DNA from: Neurospora crassa OR74A
Taxonomy: Eukaryota > Ascomycota > Sordariomycetes > Sordariales > Sordariaceae
NCBI RefSeq assembly: GCF_000182925.2
Contig: NC_026503.1
Coordinates: 1,674,001 to 1,738,000, forward strand
DNA: 64,000 bases
Direction: 5' to 3'
Within the stretch, counting starts at the first letter, position 1; each line of letters starts with the position of its first letter. Positions 20,388 through 32,843 of this stretch are shown here, in pieces. Position numbers and translations under genes: made by a program. The notes under the pieces are model-generated. The model saw nothing but the letters and a program-made list of their open reading frames with translations. It did not search any database and had not been told where the DNA came from.

Positions 20388-23197
20388 ATGTCTCCTAACA
20401 CTTCGGTAAGCTCACTCGCCTCACATTTCGCAAGTTACCCAATGCTTCCCATAATTTCCATCATCTGTCCATATGGCAGTGCTTCTATTCGCCATGTCGC
20501 CCACCTGATTTCAACATCCAAAGGGCCCAGCTAACCATCGGCAATCCAGCCCAACATGGGTCGTGGCCGAGCTCCACGTGGCTTCCCGCCTTACCGCCCC
20601 GAGAACAACCTGCATAATCAACCGCACAGGCACAGTTTCGACGTTGATTTTAAAATATGGTCCATGCCCAATGCTTCGGCTGAGGTCGGCGACCGGCCCC
20701 CAAGCACTTCCAGTGGTTCTAACGATTGGTCTTACTCTTACTCTAACCAAACGGCACACACTCGCAATGGAACGAACGGCTCGTCTCCCAGGACCTCGGT
20801 TCCCCCCGGTCTTGCCTATCGGCTCGATGGAATTAGCTCCTCTATGAGACGCCCCTCGCACGATAACGGGTTTGGTGCTATGGAGCATGCGAGTGAGCGC
20901 TTGAGCGTAGGCGGCTTCAACGTCGCATCATCGGGTCCTTCCGAACCGGCGGAACGTCAAGGACTTGGTTTGACACCGTACGCGGCACAACACTCGCATC
21001 GATCATCGGTTGTCGCCGACTCTTCAACTCTTTCCGTGAACTGGCAGAACAACCGAGCCAGCGTTGGAGATTTGGATGCAGCGCAGACGAATGTTCCATG
21101 GCTAGCGAGAAAACCGGCAGAGGTGACGGATACCGATCGCCCAATGTTTTCTTCGAACCTCTGGAGCAACTCGTCACATACTGTGGCCGCCTCTGCTCGG
21201 CCATTCACGCCCGCAAGTCCGACGGCTTGGGAAAATGGATCTGGCAATGGACTCCAGACTAGTAACGGAGTCCAGACTGGCAACGGATTTCAATCTGGCA
21301 ACGGGTTCCAAGCTGGTAACGGGTTCCAAACTAGCAACGGGTTTCAAACCGGCTATAACGCGAACGGCTTTGGGAATTACACAGGTGCTCAACAGTCCCG
21401 TTCGAATTTTTCACAGGCACCTTCTAGGCGCGAGTTCTCAAGCCCCACGAACATCGATCGCCGAGCCAGCACACAGTCCTTCATTCAGCAGCCTCAGCCT
21501 ACTACGAATCTGCCCTTCGATACCGTGACCCTCCAACAGCAATTGCAAATGTACAACATGGCCCATAACCTGGGAATGGCCGGGGCATATTCGAATCCTT
21601 CTTTGCCAACAACTGGCTTGGCAATGGGTGCGATGAGTTCTGGAAGCATGCAGAGCGGGAAACTGCGTGAATACTTGAACACCCGCAATGCTCCGCAGAA
21701 ATGGGATCTCAAGGTAAGGCTCTCTTCCATGGAACTAGTGCTGCCTGGAGCGAAACACTAACCCTGAATAAGCAAATCTATGGTTCGATTGCGGACTTCG
21801 CTGCCGATCGCGCCGGTTCCAGGTTCATTCAGGACAAACTGCAGTCTGCTAGTAGCGAAGAAAAGGCGGAAGTTTGGAGAGAGCTCATGGAGGAGCTGAT
21901 GCCTCTCATGACCGACGTATACGGCAATTACGTTGTGCAAAAGTTTTTCGAACACGGCACGCAGGAGCAAAAAACCAGCATGGCGGGCATAATCAAGAAA
22001 AACATGCTGCGACTTTCGGAGAACAAGTACGGCTGCCGGGTTGTCCAGAAGGTGGGTTCATTCTCTTGATTTTAGGAAGCTAGAGCTAATTCACATAGGC
22101 CCTCGACAACATCTTCCGCCGCTACCAAGTAGAGCTTGTCAACGAGCTAAAAGATCACGTCGATAAACTCAACAAATCTCAGGAGGGAAACCATGTCATT
22201 CAAATGATCATCAAGCTCCTACCCCGAGATGAGATTGGATTCATCTACGACTCTTTCAGAGGGCCGGGCAAGGTGATGGAACTGGCACTGAACCAGTACG
22301 CTTGCAGGGTCATCCAGAGAGCTTTGGAGCACGGGAACGAAGAGGACAGGCTTTATCTTGTGTCTGAGTTGCACAAGGGTGCTCACACCTTGATCACTGA
22401 TGCGTACGGAAACTACGTTGCCCAGCACATTATCGAAGCCGGGAAACCAGAAGACCGCGCCCGCATGATTGCTGCAGTCATGTCCCAGACGATCACTCTC
22501 TCGACACATAAACACGCCTCGAACGTGGTGGAGAAATGCATCAATTATGGCACCCCGGAGGACGTTCGCCGTATCAGGGACATGTTCTTCAGTCCGCAGG
22601 ATGGTATGGGAGGGTATTCTTCTGACCATCAGTCACCCGACTCTTTTCTTCGGTTCCTTATGCTGGATCATTTTGCCAACTATGTGATTCGTATGTTGAT
22701 ATCCAAGCTCCCCCGGTGCTCACCGAAACATAGCTAACACATGAACAGAGAAACTCGTCAAACACTCCACATTCAGTAATGAAGAACAGCAATTCTTCAT
22801 CGACACGCTCGAGCCTAAGATCAACGAGCTGCTCAAGAATCACAAGGGGCTAGACGAGAGACAGAGAAATGCCCTCAAGAGATTCCAAGGCATTATCAAC
22901 GAGCTCAGGAAGGACATTGACAAGAAGGAGGAGCTTGCCAAAAATGGCAGCAGTGCACCCCCGTCGCTAGACCCGGCATCACCCTCTCTCCACATTTCCT
23001 CTGCCCTTCCGACGCCTGATGGAGGATCCGAGCCCAACAGCCCGCTGGACCTGGGAATGACTTCCAGCGCCAACACTACCAGTCCTATTGGAAGCGCTGA
23101 TGGGAACGGAAGCAATGGAAAACAGTCGCTGCTTGTGGTCAACATCAACGGGGGGCTGGACGCCACGGATGCCTTTGCGCAGTTGCATATCCATTAG
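20388..23197 (+). CDS. puf3: Puf3-type Pumilio (PUF) RNA-binding protein, 5 exons, 833 aa
   Basis: Exons are 20388-20405, 20550-21713, 21773-22051, 22099-22690 and 22749-23197. All introns have GT..AG ends, those at 20406, 21714 and 22691 have CTAAC branch sites, and every join keeps frame. The tiny first exon (MSPNTS) is supported by the in-frame stop at 20532 and the GCTAACC branch point before the 20549 acceptor. The first 380 residues are Ser/Asn/Gly-rich and disordered. Eight PUF repeats follow, from DRAGSRFIQ to DHFANYVIQ, then a helical tail. The base-reading residues are S-RxxQ, N-YxxQ, C-RxxQ, N-HxxQ, C-RxxQ, N-YxxQ, S-NxxE and N-YxxQ. By the known PUF code they predict UGUAUAUA, the Puf3/Pumilio site (UGUANAUA). 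Family members bind 3' UTRs in the cytoplasm; Puf3 often controls mitochondrial-protein mRNAs. Confidence 0.95.
21241..21351 (+). repeat. 18-bp coding minisatellite (about 6 units) in puf3
   Basis: Six imperfect 18-bp units encode NGLQTS / NGVQTG / NGFQSG / NGFQAG / NGFQTS / NGFQTG in the disordered N-terminal part of the Puf3-like protein. The unit is a multiple of three, so changes in unit number keep the frame. The Gln/Asn-rich character resembles low-complexity regions that promote RNP-granule assembly. Confidence 0.85.
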
Positions 23198-25008
23198 AAT
23201 GCTTAATGAAGCGATGCAGGTCTTTTGAAGCGTTGGGTGCCCTTCAATGGCTATTTGCGACTTGGAGACTTGGGAGGAAACATGATGAAGAGCCAAGCAA
23301 CACTAGGACCGCAAGGAGGGTCGAGGTCTATTCGACCTTGTTTTCAAGCACATAACATCACACTGCCATTACTTGCGATGAACACAGCTGCAGGTTGGAG
23401 GCCGGTATAAGGGTTCAGAGCATAAAATAGGCTGATGCGGCGCACATGAATCAAGGGGTTTGACCGTGACGAGTACAAAAAGAATATATTGGTCTGGTTG
23501 GATTGATGATGACGATGAAGCCGGTCGAACGGTGTTTCTCACATACCCATAACTGGCTCGTGAGACTCTAAAGTACTTCGAGGATACCAACATAGGACAG
23601 GCACGTTACGTACCCCGGATCACGGAAATACATATAAGGGGCTGGAACAGGAGGCAAGAAGGGTGGACCAGCGAGAAGCGAGAAACGAGAAACGAGAAAG
23701 CGAAATCTTGCTTTGTTTTGGTATTTGGTATCTCTATACTACTTACTCATGGTCAACCAACGACACGAATCACAAGGCGGCGTTGTTTTGTGTTTTTTTT
23801 TTTTTTATCGTGCTCCGTTGAAACGAGTCTTTTGTTTCTTTACACATTGTTGTTATTCGTTTATATAATTCTAGCATACATCAATTTTAACTTGAACTTG
23901 ATCCAACCATGTTTGAATTGCAAAGGGAGCTGGGCTGATGGGTAGGCAGGTACAGTAGGTACTTAGGTTGTCTACATACTTTTTGTCTACCGAAGGTTCT
24001 GAAGATCACTAGGTAAACAAAACCGTCAACATCAACTGTCAATATACCTTATAACGCTAGCAAAGCAAAGCAAAGCAAAGCAAATCAAAGCAAAATCCTC
24101 GTTCGTTTTCTATTTTGCCCCGGGTCTGCTTTTGCGTCTGTGAAATATGTTTTCACCATGAATTCGAAATATCATTACCTTCCCAGACGTCCGGACTTCC
24201 TTTGAGCCCGGTATACTTCTTGTTTGTATTCGTATGTATCTATCGGCCGGCCGGCCGTATTTACGATCAGTATATAATATGATACATGACAGGAAACGAC
24301 TGTAAAGATAAATCGGGACATAGTCATTTAGATACATACAAGCGAGGAAACATTTGTTGGAAGCCATCACCAGGTCTCTTACTCTCATAGAATCTACCTA
24401 GTGAGGATACTCTTCTATCCGTCCCACTGCAAAGAAGGGAATTCGGTAGTATGACGGCTTTGTAGTTGGAGGGAGAAAAAAAAAAAAAAGAGAGAAAGAA
24501 ATACTGCCGGACGGACGTTCGCATCATTTAACTGGTGGTCCAAAGTTTTTATCACACACATCTGAATCAACATTGGTAAAAAATCAGGCAATAGCAGCAG
24601 AAGATGGTTTGGTAAAATCCATTCCTTTTCATTTCTGTAAATTAAACGCAAAAAGCGTCCCGATGGTATATGAGAAGTATCCATGCCTGTTCCACGTCTC
24701 CTTTTCAATTTTTATACCCTCAAACGCCGTGTTGAGATGGCGGCAACCCCGTCTCATAAATGCTAATGCTCTGTTGAAATCATAAATCCGGTTTTTCCCC
24801 TTGTCCCTGTGGTATCGAACGCCGAGTTGAAGTGGCGCTTTTGGAGGTATCATGATCATTTTCCCATAATTTGTAACGTAAATCCGTGAAGTGAACCCTT
24901 GACCGCCTCTGTGAATGCTAATGCTGTTGAAGAAAAACCCGGAAAAATTAAAAGCACGTCACGCACCCCATCATATGAGATGCATGTTTGTCGAGTTGAG
25001 AAGACTCT
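23198..25008. other. Convergent 3' region between puf3 and met-8
   Basis: No gene is seen. The interval includes a GAGAAAC-type simple repeat (about 23671-23703), a T12-14 tract near 23794, the CAAAG repeat at 24059-24095 and a CCGG palindromic run at about 24243-24256. Two diverged direct repeats, AACGCCG(T/A)GTTGA and ATGCTAATGCT, each occur twice between 24720 and 24940. Confidence 0.45.
24059..24095. repeat. (CAAAG)n pentanucleotide microsatellite
   Basis: About seven CAAAG/CAAAT units in tandem, in the intergenic space between the two converging genes. It is a simple repeat with no functional claim. Confidence 0.9.
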
Positions 25009-27474
25009 TTAAGCCTTGTTGGCATACTTCTCACGGAAGTACTTGGCGGCCTCAACCATGTGGGAGAGGGCACCCTTGACCTCATCCCACTTGCGGGTCT
25101 TAAGACCGCAGTCGGGGTTGATCCAGAGCTGCTCAGGCTTGAGGTAAGCAAGCATCTCCTCGATGCGCTGCTTGAACTCCTCAAGGGTGGGGACACGAGG
25201 AGAGTGGATGTCGTAGACACCAGGGCCGATGTGGCGGGGGTACTCCTCGTCAATGAAGACCTTGAGGAGCTTGGCATCAGACTTGGAGTTCTCGATGGAG
25301 AGGACATCGGCATCAAGGGCAGCGATGGCGTGGAAGAAGTCCTGGAACTCAGAGTAGCAGAAGTGAGAGTGAATCTGAGTGGAGTTCTCGACGCCAGCGG
25401 TGGCGAGCTTGAAGGAGTCGACAGCCCACTTGAGGTAGGCTTCACGCTCCTGACCCTTACGGAGAGGGAGACCCTCACGGAGGGCAGGCTCATCGACCTG
25501 GATGACGTAGATGCCGTTCTTCTCAAGGTCGACGACCTCGTCGCGGAGAGCCAGAGCGAGCTGCTGGCACTGGACGGACTGGTGAACGTCGACACGGGGG
25601 AAAGACCACCGGAGGCAGGTAACGGGGCCAGTAAGCATGCCCTTCATGGGCTTCTTGGAGATGGAGGCAGCGTACTTGGACTCCTTGACGGTCATGGGAG
25701 CGGGGCGAGAGATATCACCGACAATGATGGGGGGACGGACGCAACGGGAGCCGTAAGACTGGACCCAGGCGTGGGTGGTGAAGACGTAGCCGTTGAGGCG
25801 CTCACCGAAGTACTGAACCATGTCGTTACGCTCGGGCTCACCGTGGACGTAGACATCGAGGTCAAGCTCATCCTGAATCTTGACGGCGAGCTCAATCTCC
25901 TTCTCGATGAAGCGCTCGTACTCCTCGGCGGAGATCTCACCCTTGGTGAACTTGTTACGCTGGACACGGATCTCGGAGGTCTGGGGGAAAGAGCCGATGG
26001 TGGTGGTAGGGAAGAGAGGGAGAGAAAGGTGCTTCTTCTGCTCGGCGTAGCGAGTGTTGAAGGGGGCCTTGCGGTTGTGCTGCTCAGGGGTAACCTGGGC
26101 CTGACGCTCCTTGACAGCGGGGTCGTTGGTGCGCTTGGAGTCAGTGCGGGCCTTGATGGCAGCAGCGTTGGCCTCAAGCTCAGCCTTGACGGCCTCGGGC
26201 TCGGTCACAGCCTTGGCGAGGGTAGCAACCTCCTTGACCTTCTCGACGGCGAAAGAGAACCACTCGTAGACATCAGAGGGAAGCTTCTTCTCGCTGGCGA
26301 GGGTGTGGGGAGTGTGGATGAGGGAGCTGGAGGTAGCGACGATGACGCGCTCAGAGCCAAGGGCCTTGACGGCAGTCTGGAGGATCTCGAGCGACTTGGC
26401 GAAGTCGTTCTTCCAAATGTTGCGCCCATCGACAACACCGGCAGAGAGGATCTGGTTAGGGCCGAGCTGCTTGAGGACAGGCTCAAGCTGCTCGGGGTTG
26501 CGGACAAGGTCGACGTGGAGACCAGCAGCGCCGGAGAAAGCGGGGAGAACGTCGAAGTTGTGGACGATGTCACCGAAGTAAGTGGCAACGACGACCTTGG
26601 GAACGGCATCACCAGCGGCGGCAATGGCCTCGTAGGCGGGCTTGAAGGCAGCCTTGACCTCGGGGCGGAGATCGAAGACGAGGACGGGCTCGTCAATCTG
26701 GACAGACTCGGCACCAGCGGCCTTGAGCTGCTTCAGGAGCTCGACGTAGACAGGGACAAGCTTGTCGAGGAGGGTGATGGGGTCGACGGAGGAACCACGG
26801 TCAGCCTTGCCAAGAGCAAGGAAGGAGACGGGGCCGACAAGAACGGGGCGGGTCTGGAAACCAGCCTCCTTGGCCTCGAGGAACTCGCGGACGGGCTTGG
26901 GGTCCTTGGCGAGGGAGAAGGTCTGGTTGTCCTGGAGAGTGGGCTTGACGTAGTGGTAGTTGGAGTCAAACCACTTAACCATCTCGAGGGCGGGGACATC
27001 GACACCACCCTTCTGGTGGCCACGGCCCATGGCGAAGTACTCATCGAGAGGGGAGAGCTTCTGGGAAGTGTAACGCTCGGGAACAGCCTAGTAGAGAGTG
27101 GGGCCAGTTAGTTGACGCAATCCCAGGAAGTGGAGATGGGGGTGGGGCTGCTTATAGGTGGAGGCTAACGTACGTTGAAGAGCTGGATGTGGTCGAGGAC
27201 GTGGTCATAGTGAGCGAAGTCGTTGGAGGGGATGATGTCGACACCGGCATCCTTCTGGATCTTCCAGTGGGCGAGACGGAGCCTCTTACCCTCGGCGAGG
27301 AGAGCCTCCTGGGAGATCTTGTCAGCCCAGTAAGCCTCGTTAGCCTTCTTGAGGTCACGGAGGACACCCATGCGGCTGAAGCATCATGTTAGCGATGTCC
27401 GTCCAGAGCCAATTGGTGTGATGGATAGCAGCTGGAGCAACTTACGGGAAACCCAGAACCGATGACTGGACCAT
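25009..27474 (-). CDS. met-8: Cobalamin-independent methionine synthase, 3 exons, 769 aa
   Basis: The enzyme transfers the methyl group of 5-methyltetrahydropteroyl-triglutamate to homocysteine, the last step of methionine synthesis, in the cytosol. Exons on the minus strand are 27474-27446, 27375-27174 and 27087-25009. Donors are GTAAGT and GTACGT, with CTAAC branch sites, and the joins give MVQSSVLGFP-RMGVLRDL and ..LFN-AVPERY. Length is normal for fungal MetE. The zinc site is complete: H652 and C654 (HSHFCYSEF), E676 (IENSKSD) and C737 (NPDCGLKTR), with the same spacing as E. coli H641, C643, E665 and C726. The GPVTCLRWSF and YDIHSPRVP substrate motifs are present. Codon use is strongly C-ending, as in highly expressed Neurospora genes; this also leaves a long open frame on the opposite strand. 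The met-8 symbol is the N. crassa name for this enzyme. Confidence 0.97.
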
Positions 27475-27650
27475 TGTGATGTGTGATTGTGTGAACAAAC
27501 GGAGATTAGGGGGGTATAGAAAGGACCTCGCGACTGCTCTTGGGACAAAGAGCAAAAATGGGCGAGGGGAAAGGGAGGACAGGATGGATGGAGGAATGAT
27601 GGAAGGAGTTTCTGAGAAAGAAAGAGGGGGAGGTCCGAGTTTATTTATGT
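27475..27650 (-). promoter_or_regulatory. met-8 core promoter and leader
   Basis: On the coding (minus) strand an ATAAATAA element (27648-27641) is followed by a CT-rich stretch at about 27620-27540, then a short leader to the ATG at 27474. The order TATA-like, pyrimidine block, ATG is typical of strongly expressed Neurospora genes. A partial Gcn4/CPC-1-like TGACTC (minus strand, near 27726) is only a six-base match. Confidence 0.5.
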
Positions 27651-28640
27651 GAGGGGACCGGGCGAGGAAGTGGAGGGGGAGATCTGAGAGAGAAGCAGCC
27701 AGAGAGACGAGAGGAGGAAGCGCGAGTCAAAGTGGGCTGGTTGGATTGGATGGGTGGAAGACCGGGGAGGGGGGTTCGTGTGCGGTGACCTAGTCTGATT
27801 TTCGGACCTTGGCCCGCCTTGGGAGGAATTGGGGTGAGCCTGGGCGTGGACAGCTGGAGGCCGTGATCGGTGTGGGGCTCGGGCACTCTTCCACCTCACT
27901 CATGGCGCCCACCCTAGCTCAAGCTCTCCTCGCCTCTCTTTGGCCGGATTTTCTCACGAACAATGAATGCTATGGACGGAACAGCTCAACAAAATGCACG
28001 CGGATTGACAGCTGGCAGATCTCAATGGAGGATGGGCATTTTGGTATTGTCTAGATTTTTTGATGTGTTCTTTTGTCGGCGGGGTAGCGCGATATGGGAT
28101 GGCATTGACTGGTTTGAATTTGATGCTTGCTGTGCCTCTGCACTAGTAGCATCTGCAGTTCTGCAGCTCTGCACTTCTCTGCACATGCGACAGAGCGAGC
28201 CCCAGGAGGCGAACAACGACTCGGCGCTGGTCAATCTCGCCCCCCATTGACCCATTGAGACTCCAACAATCTCCATGCCTTCGTACGAAACTCCGTACAT
28301 ACATTGCTTCTCGCGCGGCCCTCAAAAAAACTGAAGTTTCAAAAAATTGGCAATGACGGGTATCTATGTGTTGATGATTGTTGCGGGCGATTGTGGGCTA
28401 CATTGATACCTTACTCGAGCTACAATGAACATCGCGGGGCTCACCAGGGGGTCTGGGTCGTACTGGGCAAGGGGTTACCGTCTCAATCGCCAATGGCGCG
28501 CCAAACTCAAATCTTTGCACTCGCAGCATCGAGTACTCACATAACCCGACCCCATACCCAAAGCTTCCTGACCCAAGTGGATACACCAAGACCGACCCCA
28601 CACTATAGAAAATCTCTCAGCTGACCATCACCCCTTTAAC
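27651..28640. other. Upstream region of met-8 up to the AT-rich boundary
   Basis: No gene is seen. Base composition is ordinary to about 28,640 and then drops sharply. One copy of the CCCTATAG palindrome motif (28664-28679) lies right at this border. Confidence 0.5.
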
Positions 28641-28649
28641 ACGTCGCAT

Positions 28650-30960
28650 ATATGCCTTTTGACTTTCCCTATAGAAAAACAACCGGCGCTTTTAATCCCA
28701 ATAAATGAAACTTACCTACGAATAAGAAACGCACAAATCCGAATAATATCAGCCCAAATTCACCCTTCCGTAAACCTTCCGCAATAATTTATAATAATAC
28801 TTACGTAATTTATCCCTAATTAATCTCTAATTCATTGCACTCGATATAAAATAAGCGTTAACCCTATTTCTAATACTAATACTTTAATTATTATTACTAA
28901 GCTCGGTTTAACCGAATAGAATAATAAAGTATTTAATAAATTATCTACTATATTCGAACTATAGTAAATTACTAATATAGTAGCCGAATTTAATAAATTA
29001 GAAGATTTAAAAGATATAACCCCTCCTAATATTATAATACCTAATAACCTCTTAGTAAATCTTTATTAATATATCCTAAATATATCCTATATTAATTAAT
29101 AATTAATCCTACAATATTAATTATATAAAGGTTAAAACTATAAGCCTAACGCTTATTTTATTTAATAATATTAATTAATATTCTATTTTTATTAAAATAA
29201 TATATTATATAATTACTATTCTAAAATACCCTAAATCTTCTATTCTTAGCATAATATATATTATAAACGTTAATAATTTAACTAAAGACTAGGTTAAGGC
29301 TCCGTGGAGCAAGGTATATAACAGTAGCATTTTAAAATAAAATAGTAGTTTAAATAAGGTTAATATCTAATTATTCTCTTATATCCCAGATCTAGTATTA
29401 TATTACAAGGAAAATACCTACGAAGGAAACTTCCTCTAACTATTTAAATAACACTATCTATTATCGTACTATATATAAATATACTAATATTAAATATTAT
29501 AAATATTTAGACTATAGAATTTAGTAGGCGTATAAATAAAGGTCTATACCTATAGTCGATAAAGAAGTTATAAATTTTTTATTTTAAATCCGCCTTTAAT
29601 AGGATAAAGTCCCCTTAGTTAAGCGAATTATTAGGTATAGATTTATTTATAATTTATCCCCGGCTTTAATTATATTATTATAATTTAATTAACGGTAATT
29701 ATTATTTATTAATATAATTTTTATAATTAGTTGGGTATAAACGGCTAAAATATATTAGGAAATATAGGGCTATAAAGAATCGAGGCTATCTTATAAGTTT
29801 GTTTAGTATGTAAGTAAGGTATTTCCTATTTAAAATATACCCTTTATAATTAATATTATTTATATTCCTAATTTATTTCTATTAAGATAAATATTAACTA
29901 TATTCGCTATTAGCTAAAGTATTAGAATTTAAAGTTGGGAGAGAAAATATATTTTTTTATTAGCTTCTTTAATAATTTTAATCGATTTTAATTAGATATT
30001 AAATTAATAATCGAAGGTTATTTAAGGGATTTTATATTTAAATTATTATATATTAAAGCGTATATTGAAATATATTCTATATTAGTAAAAAAGGTTAAAT
30101 ATAGTAAGTAGATCTTTCCTCCTTATTTTAAAAACTTATTAAAGATTTATTAGCAATAAATTAAAGACCGAATACCTATAAGGATATAGTACTATCTAAA
30201 CTCAAAGTTACAATATTATTATTAATACTTATATTCCAATTAATATTAAAACTATCCTATATATCGTTATAACCTCCTATAGTCAATATACGTACCTACT
30301 ACCACTTCCTAGTAAAATTCCTCAATACATTATTAATAATTTAATAAGGGTTTTATAGAGAGTAGGAGACCCTAATATAACTTAGAGTAAATAAATTCCT
30401 AATATCAACGATATATTAAAGATTAATTATTAATTAATCTATAATTTAACAACTTTAACCTACAATCTACATTTTATTTAATTCCTTAGCGAATACAATA
30501 TAAATATTATTAATTAAATATATACAAATTTTAATAATATTAATAGGGTTCAGTTAGTAATTAAAAAGTATTGTACTTTTATTTAGCTATTAGGAATTTC
30601 GAGCCTTAAAACTATAATATACGAATATTAATTAAAATACTAAGATTTAAATATTCGTATAAATTTANNNNNNNNNNNNNNNNNNNNNNNNNNNNNNNNN
30701 NNNNNNNNNNNNNNNNNNNNNNNNNNNNNNNNNNNNNNNNNNNNNNNNNNNNNNNNNNNNNNNNNNNTTCGTCCCGCCCTTATATATATAGGGGATAGTA
30801 TATGAATATTAATATAATAATTGTACCTAACGAACAGTTGCAATATATAATAATAAAGAATGTTTAAGGGGATTAAATAGAAGTTTAATATAAAATCCTT
30901 TATTAAATTTATTAAATATTTATATTAAAATTCCCTATAATTCTATAATTTACTTATATT
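28650..30960 (+). pseudogene. Unidentified RIP'd coding relic
   Basis: Parts of the plus strand (about 29.4-30.66 kb) read as a long protein-like frame broken mainly by TAA and TAG, so a multi-copy coding sequence once stood here. I could not match it to a family by eye. The assembly gap at 30668-30767 interrupts it. Confidence 0.35.
30668..30767. other. Assembly gap (100 N)
   Basis: Exactly 100 N. The uniform length of all five gaps shows they are placeholders of unknown true size. Confidence 0.99.
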
Positions 30961-31039
30961 ATTTCTTTATAGGGAAATATTAATATAGTCCGTACTTTAG
31001 AATATCTACTTTAAATTTAAGTAGATTTATATTTAATTA

Positions 31040-31300
31040 TTTATATAACCCCTCTTCGGTTGGTCTTTCTAATTCCTCTCCTCTTCCTTCCTTTAATAAT
31101 ATACTTTCTAAGTAAAATTTCCCTATAGGGAAATAATATAGGTAAAGAAGATTAATACTTTGTATTTTCGTAGGAGATCCTCGGTAATCCTACTTAGTAT
31201 AAATATAAAACTCTCTCTAGTCGTCCCTTCTAATTTATATTTTTATCTTTATTTTTTAAATAATATAGTTTGAGGTAAAATTTCCCTATATAAAAATAAT
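31040..31300 (-). repeat. Two tandem units (about 163 bp) of a palindrome-bearing repeat
   Basis: Two units, each with a CCCTATAGGG-type palindrome (cores at 31121 and 31284), lie 163 bp apart. Read on the minus strand, the text next to the palindrome (AATTTTACTT..., an AAAGGAAGG tract, then AATTAGAA(A/G)G(A/G)) matches the pair of units at 51788-52089 on the plus strand. The same family is thus present at two places about 20 kb apart in opposite orientation. Confidence 0.7.
31117..31134. repeat. Perfect 18-bp palindrome ATTTCCCTATAGGGAAAT
   Basis: This is the only exactly symmetrical 18-bp copy of a motif found about 19 times in the AT-rich block. It contains no CpA or TpG, so RIP would not be expected to alter it. 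Confidence 0.9.
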
Positions 31301-31383
31301 ATAAGTAATAAAGATTAATATTTTATTTTATTGTAGGAGATATTTACTAATTTAATTATAAGTAATACTATTATTTTTTTCCG

Positions 31384-32838
31384 TAGGGAAATAAGGTAGT
31401 AGAAATAGCTAATTTAAAAGTTAAGGGTAATATAGCTACTAATTTAGACCCTAGGCTACTAATTAAATTCTTCGATAGTAAGAAATTCGAAACCTTTTTG
31501 GTATTGTACTATTTACTATTTATTTAGTATAAATTAATTAATAGAAATAATTTAATAGTTATAAATTATAAATTATAGTAAACTAAGGACGCTTTAGTAT
31601 AGGCGGGCTATCCTTACTATAGCGGTTACTATAATATCCGGACAATTGAAACCCTCCTTAATATTTTATCCAAATTCGTTTTTCCTGAAAGTAATAATAT
31701 ATATCCTTTCGAAGTCGGTCGTACTATACCTATTATACTAGAGTTCTGCAATAAGGAATTGCGCGATTTATTAAATAGGTTTATTTTAGGCTAAATTATT
31801 ACTTTTATACTTAAGGCGAAGGCTATACTTAAAGTATTAGTATATATATTGATATTTAATTATCCTAATACGATTATATTGGGAAATTATATAGAATGTA
31901 AATATAAGTTACTAATATATATTATAATACAACCCTACTTATACTTTCCCTATAGAGAAATATTGCCCAACTTACTATATTCTTTCCCTATAGAAAAATA
32001 TTACCTATATTATTATATTAACTTTTAATTTTTATTATAATAATTAAAATTTTCGGCCCCTTCACTTACTTAAAGGCTCTTTATATTTATAGCGATACTA
32101 TTTAGAATAGCGCTTCCTTCGATATATAGAAATAATTATTAAAGGATTTCCCTTAATCCTTTATATACCTATAATATAATTATATCTTAACCTCTATCGC
32201 TAAAGAGCCGTATATTCCTCCTATTCTTTATACTATTCGGGTTGGAGATTTAAAGAACCCTATATTAAAATAATACTACTTAGTAAATTAAAATAAGATT
32301 TATTTAATAGTTACCTTTCTTGTAATATGCTTCACCTACTTTAAAACCTCTATTATAAATATAAATTTCGATAGCGTATTGCATTATACTTAGGATTTTT
32401 CTAAAGAGTATAATTGGGGTAGCTACTTTATAGATAATTGGGTTTACGCTATAATCTACTATAATTATTTTACTACCCGATATATTAATAGAAATTATTA
32501 TTTTGCTGGTTACAATAGTATTATACTTAAAAAGGTTGTACTATATATAATTATATTCGAAGACGATTGGTATAGAATATTATTAGAAATTAGATATAAG
32601 AAGTCTATTGAGAATATTGCGTAGGTAATAAGTAATAATATTTTTCTTGTAGCCTGTAGGGGCTTCGCTAAAATAGACGATATAACGGATATTAATACCG
32701 TCTATACCCTTTTATATACGTACTTCTATAGTTCTATATAAAACTTCGCTACCTTTTATTAGTTTAGGAGGTGTGTATTGGAGTTGTACTAGTGAAAGAA
32801 ATTTACTTAAGACTAATACGAATAGTTAAACCGCCTTA
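31384..32838 (+). pseudogene. SNF2-like helicase relic, 5' part
   Basis: A plus-strand frame reads as protein over long stretches (for example a segment around AGYPYYSGYYNIRTIETLL and a following FPESNNIYPFEVGRT), broken by TAA/TAG. It is cut at the gypsy insertion site and appears to continue at 40808, where the helicase motifs are found. The peptide FPYREILPN, encoded by a copy of the dispersed palindrome at 31945, lies in this frame. No diagnostic domain occurs in this half; the assignment rests on continuity with the downstream half. Confidence 0.45.
31945..31999. repeat. Two palindromes in a 38-bp tandem duplication
   Basis: TTTCCCTATAGAGAAATATT at 31945 is repeated at 31983 as TTTCCCTATAGAAAAATATT, a spacing of 38 bp. 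Both lie inside the helicase-like relic. Confidence 0.7.
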
Positions 32839-32843
32839 GTAAC

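Noticed and set aside
25060-27111. 683-codon open frame on the plus strand opposite met-8
   Set aside because: It is the exact mirror of the met-8 exon. Strong codon bias (C- or G-ending codons) leaves few stops on the antisense strand. The translated product is Asp/Leu/Gly-rich without any known motif.
27720-27732. Possible CPC-1 (Gcn4-like) site upstream of met-8
   Set aside because: TGACTC lacks the final A of the TGACTCA palindrome. One six-base match in a kilobase is expected by chance.
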